From: JBBRHQ01 sp963738305
Lineage (GTDB): Bacteria > Actinomycetota > Thermoleophilia > Solirubrobacterales > 70-9
DNA: 64,000 bases
NCBI GenBank assembly: GCA_963738305.1
Contig: CAVTVU010000001.1
Span: 434,001-498,000, forward strand
Direction of reading: 5' to 3'
The notes beneath the pieces are model-generated. The model saw nothing but the letters and a program-made list of their open reading frames with translations. It searched no databases and was not told the origin of the DNA. Every line of letters starts with the position of its first letter. Within the stretch, counting starts at the first letter, position 1. A program made the position numbers and the translations under genes. Shown one piece after another: positions 60,187 through 64,000 of this stretch.

Positions 60187-61399
60187 TCAGCCGCCGCCCA
60201 GCGGGTTGAGGTCCGCGAGGCACTCGACCAGGCGCGGCTCGGGCTCGTCGTCGTCGATCACCACCGCCGTCCCCGGCCAGGCGTAGCGGCAGTAGCGGGC
60301 GTAGGCGGCGCGCGAGGAGAGGTCGGGCTCGTAGATCCAGGAGCCGGTGTTCCAGTAGCGCACCCGCCCGTCGAGCGCCGGCGCGGACGTCGGCGAGCGG
60401 CTGGTGGGTGTGGGCGAAGACGATCTTCTCCGCCTCCTCGGCCCAGCCGAGGTTGGCGACGACCTTGGCGAAGGCCTCGAGCGCGTTCTCGGAGGGATCC
60501 GAGGGCGAGATCACCGAGGCCTCGGGATAGACCGGTCCGCCCCATCGCCGCCTCGGGGGTCGGGGCCTCGCGCGCCTGGCGCTCGGTCTCCTCGCGGAGG
60601 ACCGAGCGGAAGTGCTCCTCGCTCGGCATGGCGGGCTCCTCGGCGCCGCCGCCGCCCCGCTCGCGGAGCCCGCGCCGCCAGTCCCGCGCCCCGCGCAGCG
60701 GCGCCGTCGCCGCCGAGCCGGGCCCGCCCGGCCCGCTGCACGGCGCGGTTGACGTTCTGCTGGGCGTGGGTGCCGTGCGGCATCTGCGCCGCCACGTAGA
60801 GCCACTCGGTCAGCAGGGTGATCACCGACTCGTAGTCCTCGATCGTCTTCGGGTCCTCGGGGCCGCCGGTTGCGATCGCCCACAGACGTCTGGGTCAGCA
60901 GGCGCGAGCCGCGCGAGCCGGAGAGGCGGGCGTGCGGGTCGAGGTAGTGGCCGTGGGTGAGGAGGACGTCGGCGAAGCGGTAGGTCGGGTAGGCGATCTC
61001 GATCTCGACCCCGGGCAGGCGGCGCTCGAGGAAGGCGCGGAAGTAGGAGTGCGTCCGGAGCCGGTGCTCCGGCTCGCCCGGCGGCGCGCCGGAGGAGATC
61101 TCGGCCTCGAGGCGGTCCTCGGCGTCGCGGTAGACGAAGTGGTGGTCGTGGTTGCCGGCGAGGAAGACCAGCCGCCTCCCGCCGAGCTTCTCGGCGGCGA
61201 GGCCGAAGAGCCCGTCGGCGGCGGCGTAGGCGTCGGCGACCGAGGCGAAGAGGAAGTCGAAGAGGTCGCCGAGGATGATCAGCTCGTCGATCCCCTCGAG
61301 CTGCGGGGCGAGCCGCTCCAGCGAGCGCTCCTCGGCCAGCAGGTCGCGCCCGGTCCAGGCGCCGAAGTGGGTGTCGGAGATGACCAGGGCTCGGACGCG
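60187..61399 (-). CDS. Calcineurin-like metallophosphoesterase (frameshifted)
   Basis: About 405 residues: RALVISDTHFGAWTGRD (D-x-H), IILGDLFDFLF (GDxxD), VFLAGNHDHHFV (GNHD/E), VLLTHGHYLDPHA (H-x-H), IVFAHTHQPLADV (GHTH-type), RVRYWNTGSWIY. All five metal motifs are there. A long insert follows the fourth motif. Indels near 61390, 60875, 60750, 60690, 60545, 60385. Substrate unknown. Confidence 0.78.
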
Positions 61400-61404
61400 G
61401 AGGC

Positions 61405-62121
61405 AGGCTCGCCCAGGGCTTGGCCATCTCCCTCAACAGGTCGCGTGTCTCGTCGAGGCCCTGCGCGACCAGCCTCGAGGGCTCCTGCGGATCGCGGGCG
61501 AAGACGTGGAGGGTTCCCTCCTGCTCGGCGAGGACGATGTCGGTGCTCTCGCGGCTGCCGTCATCCGCCCAGCGTGACGCGGTGATCAGCGCCGTGCGCG
61601 GGCTCGCCGCGAGCACGGCGTCGGGATCGGCGTCCTTGGGCCCGCGGTCGCCCGAGGGGAGGCGATCCCAGAGCCGCTCCAGCGCCTCGCCGCTGGTGCG
61701 CAGCGCGTAGAGGTGGATGCCGAGGGCGTCGATCAGCGCCTCCAGGGTGACGCCCTCGGGCTGAGGCATCAGCAGGAAGCGCCAGGGCTGGTCGGGCTCG
61801 GTGCCGGTGACGCGGACGTCGACGACGCTCCGCGAGCGCTCCTGGAAGGCGAGGGCGATGCCGAGATCGCCGCGCACATCGACCCGGTCGGCGCCGGGCT
61901 CGGTCGTGATCAGGTTGCGGGCGGCGAGCGAGCGCACCGCCTCGGCGACCAGCTCCGGCGCGGGCTCGCGCTCGATGAAGTCGATGACGCCGTTGACGGC
62001 GGCGATCTCCGCGAGGGTGTAGGCGCCGAGCGCCACCGGCCCGGTGCCGACCAGCTCGACCACGGCGGTGATCAGCCCCTGCCGGGACGCCGTCGCGGTT
62101 CTCCTGCTCGGGCGCCGTCAA
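61405..62121 (-). CDS. Uncharacterised conserved protein
   Basis: About 238 residues: ALGAYTLAEIAAVNGVIDFIE, APELVAEAVRSLAARNLITT, LGIALAFQERSRSVVDVRV, LLMPQPEGVTLEALIDALG, ALITASRWADDGSRESTDIVL, EEGTLHVFARDPQEPS. It looks like a helix-rich N-terminal half followed by a beta-rich half. It recalls ESX-secretion chaperone folds only loosely; I would not name it. TTG start overlaps the upstream stop (TTGA). No clear stop precedes the phosphoesterase, so the 3' end is approximate. Confidence 0.5.
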
Positions 62122-63091
62122 CCGGGCCCTCCCTCGGTGGGCGCGCCGGCCCGCCGCGCGGGGACGAGGCGGATCGCGCAGGGGACCGAGCGGTCCTCGC
62201 CGATCCTGAGCTCCCGGCCCGGGTCTCCCCCGCCGGCGGCAGGCTCCACGGCGGGGCGGGGTCATCGTCGCGCGCGAAGACCTCGCGGGCCGCCTCGGAG
62301 GCAGTCTCGGTGACCCAGACGTCGGAGCCGCCGAAGAGGCCCCGGCCGGGGGTCTCGCCCGGGACGAAGGCGATCTCGAGCAGGTCGTTGGCGCGATCGG
62401 GAGGCGGGAAGCGGCGGGCCAGGTCGGGCGAGGCCGAGGTCGTGTCGTCGTCCTCCTCGATCCGGCTCAGCGCGCCGGTCAGCTCGTCGCTCGCCACCTC
62501 CGGCAGCGGCACCGTGGCGCCGAGGTCGGGCGAGAGGTACATCGGCCGCCGCTCGGTCTTCCCCGACAGCCCCCACGGCCCGACGTTTCGCTTCGTCACC
62601 CGGTAGACGATGTAGTCGATCAGGTGCTGGACGTCCTGCCAGCTCGGCAGCTTGCGTGCCCCCAGCGAGGCGGGCGTCTTCTCCAGCTGCACCCAGGTGC
62701 CGTCGCTGGTGCGGCCGTGGAGCTTCTCGCGGACCAGGGGGCCTTTCATGCCGATGTCGGGAAATTCCTTCTTATCAATTGTCTTGTGGTGGCTGGAGAT
62801 CCGCTCGCGGCTGCCGTCGGGAAAGCGCCAGCGCTGATAGAGCTCGGGCTGATCGACCAGGACGTGGCCGCCGCAGAGGACGTCGCGCAGCTGCTCGACG
62901 TCGAGGCCGTGCTGCTCGAGGTCGGCGATGATCGCCGCCTCCTCCGGGGTCAGCCTCGCGGCGGCCTTCGCCAGGCCCTTGCGGTAGCTGCCCGAGCGGG
63001 CGGTGATCTCGACCATCAGCCGCACCCGGTCGCGGATCCGCTCGGTCTCGCGGGCGCCGAGTTCGGGCTCGGTGGCGGTCTCGGTGCTCAC
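62118..63091 (-). CDS. Uncharacterised conserved protein
   Basis: About 324 residues: IRDRVRLMVEITARSGSYR, KAAARLTPEEAAIIADLEQHG, DVLCGGHVLVDQPELYQRW, ISSHHKTIDKKEFPDIGMKG, VREKLHGRTSDGTWVQLEKT, VQHLIDYIVYRVTKRNVGPW, and a strand-rich end that shifts frame near 62220 into RELRIGEDRSVPCAIRLV. No known family recognised. Leaderless GTG start; coupled to the next gene. Confidence 0.5.
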
Positions 63092-63098
63092 GGCCCAG

Positions 63099-63104
63099 AA
63101 TCTA
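63099..63104 (-). promoter_or_regulatory. Leaderless -10 element, TAGATT
   Basis: TAGATT, seven-base spacer, GTG at 63091. Confidence 0.5.
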
Positions 63105-63143
63105 TGCGAAGGGGCCGTGACCTGCGGGACCGGCGGGCGAGTG

Positions 63144-63740
63144 CTAGGTACCGATGCCGGCGCCCTGTGATCGCGGCGGGCGCCTGGCGGCGGCGGTCGG
63201 GGCGGGCCGGCCGCCGTAGCGGAGGGCGAGCAGGACCAGGACCGGAACGGCGCTGCCGACCACGATCGCCTGCATCCAGAGGCTGGCCCCGTCGGTGCCC
63301 GAGCCCAGCGAGTGGACGACGGCAAGCGCGTAGACCAGCACCGTGGCGCGGTGGATCTGGCGCCAGCGTCGCGCCCCGATCCGGCGCCGCACGTAGAAGG
63401 TCGGCCCCAGCAGGAGAGCCAGGTAGCCGCCGAGGATGCCGAGCCCGACCCAGAGCGGGCGGTAGCCGATCGTGAACGGGATCGCGATCCCGGTGATGCC
63501 GGGGCTGAGCCATTTGTCGCCGAGCAGGCAGATGCCGTGCACGGCGATCGCGACCAGCCCGGTCAGCGCCACCTGCTGGTGGACCTTGACCAGGTTGCGC
63601 TTCAGACCCGGGGGCTTGGGCAGGCTCGAGGCCAGATAGAGGCCGATCAGCACCGCGGTCGCGATCAGGAAGAAGGCGACGATGCCGGCCGAACGCGCCA
63701 CCAGCCACCACGGGTAGTTGGCGGGGTCGGGCTCAGTCAC
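63144..63740 (-). CDS. Ferric-reductase-like transmembrane protein
   Basis: About 198 residues, six apolar helices: IVAFFLIATAVLIGLYLASS, HQQVALTGLVAIAVHGICLL, LWVGLGILGGYLALLLGP, IHRATVLVYALAVVHSLGS. Paired His in helices (VAIAVHGI, IHRA, VVHSLG) match heme ligation in the ferric-reductase-like / MsrQ family. GTG start overlaps the upstream stop. Likely membrane electron transfer; partner not in window. Confidence 0.8.
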   Translation of the reverse strand: MTEPDPANYPWWLVARSAGIVAFFLIATAVLIGLYLASSLPKPPGLKRNLVKVHQQVALTGLVAIAVHGICLLGDKWLSPGITGIAIPFTIGYRPLWVGLGILGGYLALLLGPTFYVRRRIGARRWRQIHRATVLVYALAVVHSLGSGTDGASLWMQAIVVGSAVPVLVLLALRYGGRPAPTAAARRPPRSQGAGIGT

Positions 63741-63966
63741 CGCGATTGCCTTCGGGGGACTCGGGCTCCCCCCCGCGGGTCGCGGGCGGGGCCTGCTTGG
63801 CGGGAACCTGCGCCGGGCCGGTGACGGCAACCGTGGTCGGCCCGCTGAACATGGTGTAGGCCGCCAGCCCCGCGAGGGCCAGGAGGACAGCGATCGCCGC
63901 GATCAACTGAGCCGGGGAGTGCCGGGCGGCGACCGAAGGGGCTGCGCGTCCCGCCGCCGGGCTCAC
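63733..63966 (-). CDS. Small single-helix membrane protein
   Basis: A 77-residue protein with one helix (LIAAIAVLLALAGLAAYTMF) and a Pro/Ala tail. GTG overlaps the upstream stop (GTGA) and its own stop overlaps the ferric-reductase-like start, so all are coupled. Function unknown. Confidence 0.6.
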   Translation of the reverse strand: MSPAAGRAAPSVAARHSPAQLIAAIAVLLALAGLAAYTMFSGPTTVAVTGPAQVPAKQAPPATRGGEPESPEGNRGD

Positions 63967-64000
63967 GGCGCCACCGGGGAGGTGCGGGAGACGATCGTCG
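63963..64000 (-). CDS. C-terminus of an upstream gene (partial)
   Basis: The last 11 codons read IVSRTSPVAP before a TGA. Too short to identify. It is coupled to the small membrane gene. Confidence 0.4.
   Translation of the reverse strand, partial: TIVSRTSPVAP

Overview
The window is G+C-rich DNA from an actinobacterium. The best inference is Thermoleophilia (Solirubrobacterales-like). Supporting signs are radA-disA-carD-ispD, tilS-hpt-ftsH followed by folate genes, greA-lysS, an amt-glnK pair, DUF4331 and delta-60 proteins, and many genes with a TANNNT hexamer 6-9 bases before the start codon and no ribosome-binding site (leaderless transcripts). I found no rRNA, tRNA, CRISPR array, prophage or intact insertion sequence, so this is chromosome rather than a mobile island.

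Layout. 0-6.6 kb: an msrA remnant, a metallo-beta-lactamase-fold hydrolase, then ispD, carD, disA (c-di-AMP synthase), a DHA2-type exporter and radA on the minus strand. 6.6-16.5 kb: a delta-60-repeat remnant boxed by palindromic repeats, an aldo/keto reductase, a four-gene operon (Tat-exported small protein, DUF4331 protein, beta-sandwich-like protein, Ni/Co permease), clpC and two tandem secreted paralogues. 16.5-29.2 kb: lysS, greA, dus, coaX and folK-folB-folP interleaved with hydrolases, a GST, an RTX-repeat remnant, an amine oxidase, a GGDEF protein and a cupin. 29.5-36 kb: ftsH, hpt, tilS, a flavin oxidoreductase and a MerR-class III cyclase. 36-43 kb: glnK-amt, an M14 peptidase, an acyltransferase-epimerase-coiled-coil group and a nucleoside phosphorylase. 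43-64 kb: a three-domain cell-wall hydrolase, lipases, LysR, HAD, glyoxalase, Sir2, a beta-oxidation fusion, GNAT, VapBC, an FAD oxidase, a Vps62-like membrane protein, FKBP, a phosphoesterase with two unknown proteins, and a ferric-reductase-like membrane protein.

How genes fit together. Three second-messenger synthases (DisA, GGDEF, class III cyclase) lie within 35 kb. The housekeeping blocks cover isoprenoid precursors, folate, CoA, tRNA modification and charging, nitrogen sensing and uptake, and proteolysis.

Sequence quality limits this annotation. About thirty genes, including essential ones (lysS, greA, dus, coaX, folK), are broken into two or three frames by single-base indels, mostly deletions in G or C runs. 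This is worst at 16.5-29 kb and 43-62 kb and almost absent at 29.5-33.5 kb. I treat these as sequencing or assembly errors and give one interval per gene. Several families of 45-50 bp intergenic palindromes sit hard against gene ends and are the most unusual non-coding structure here.
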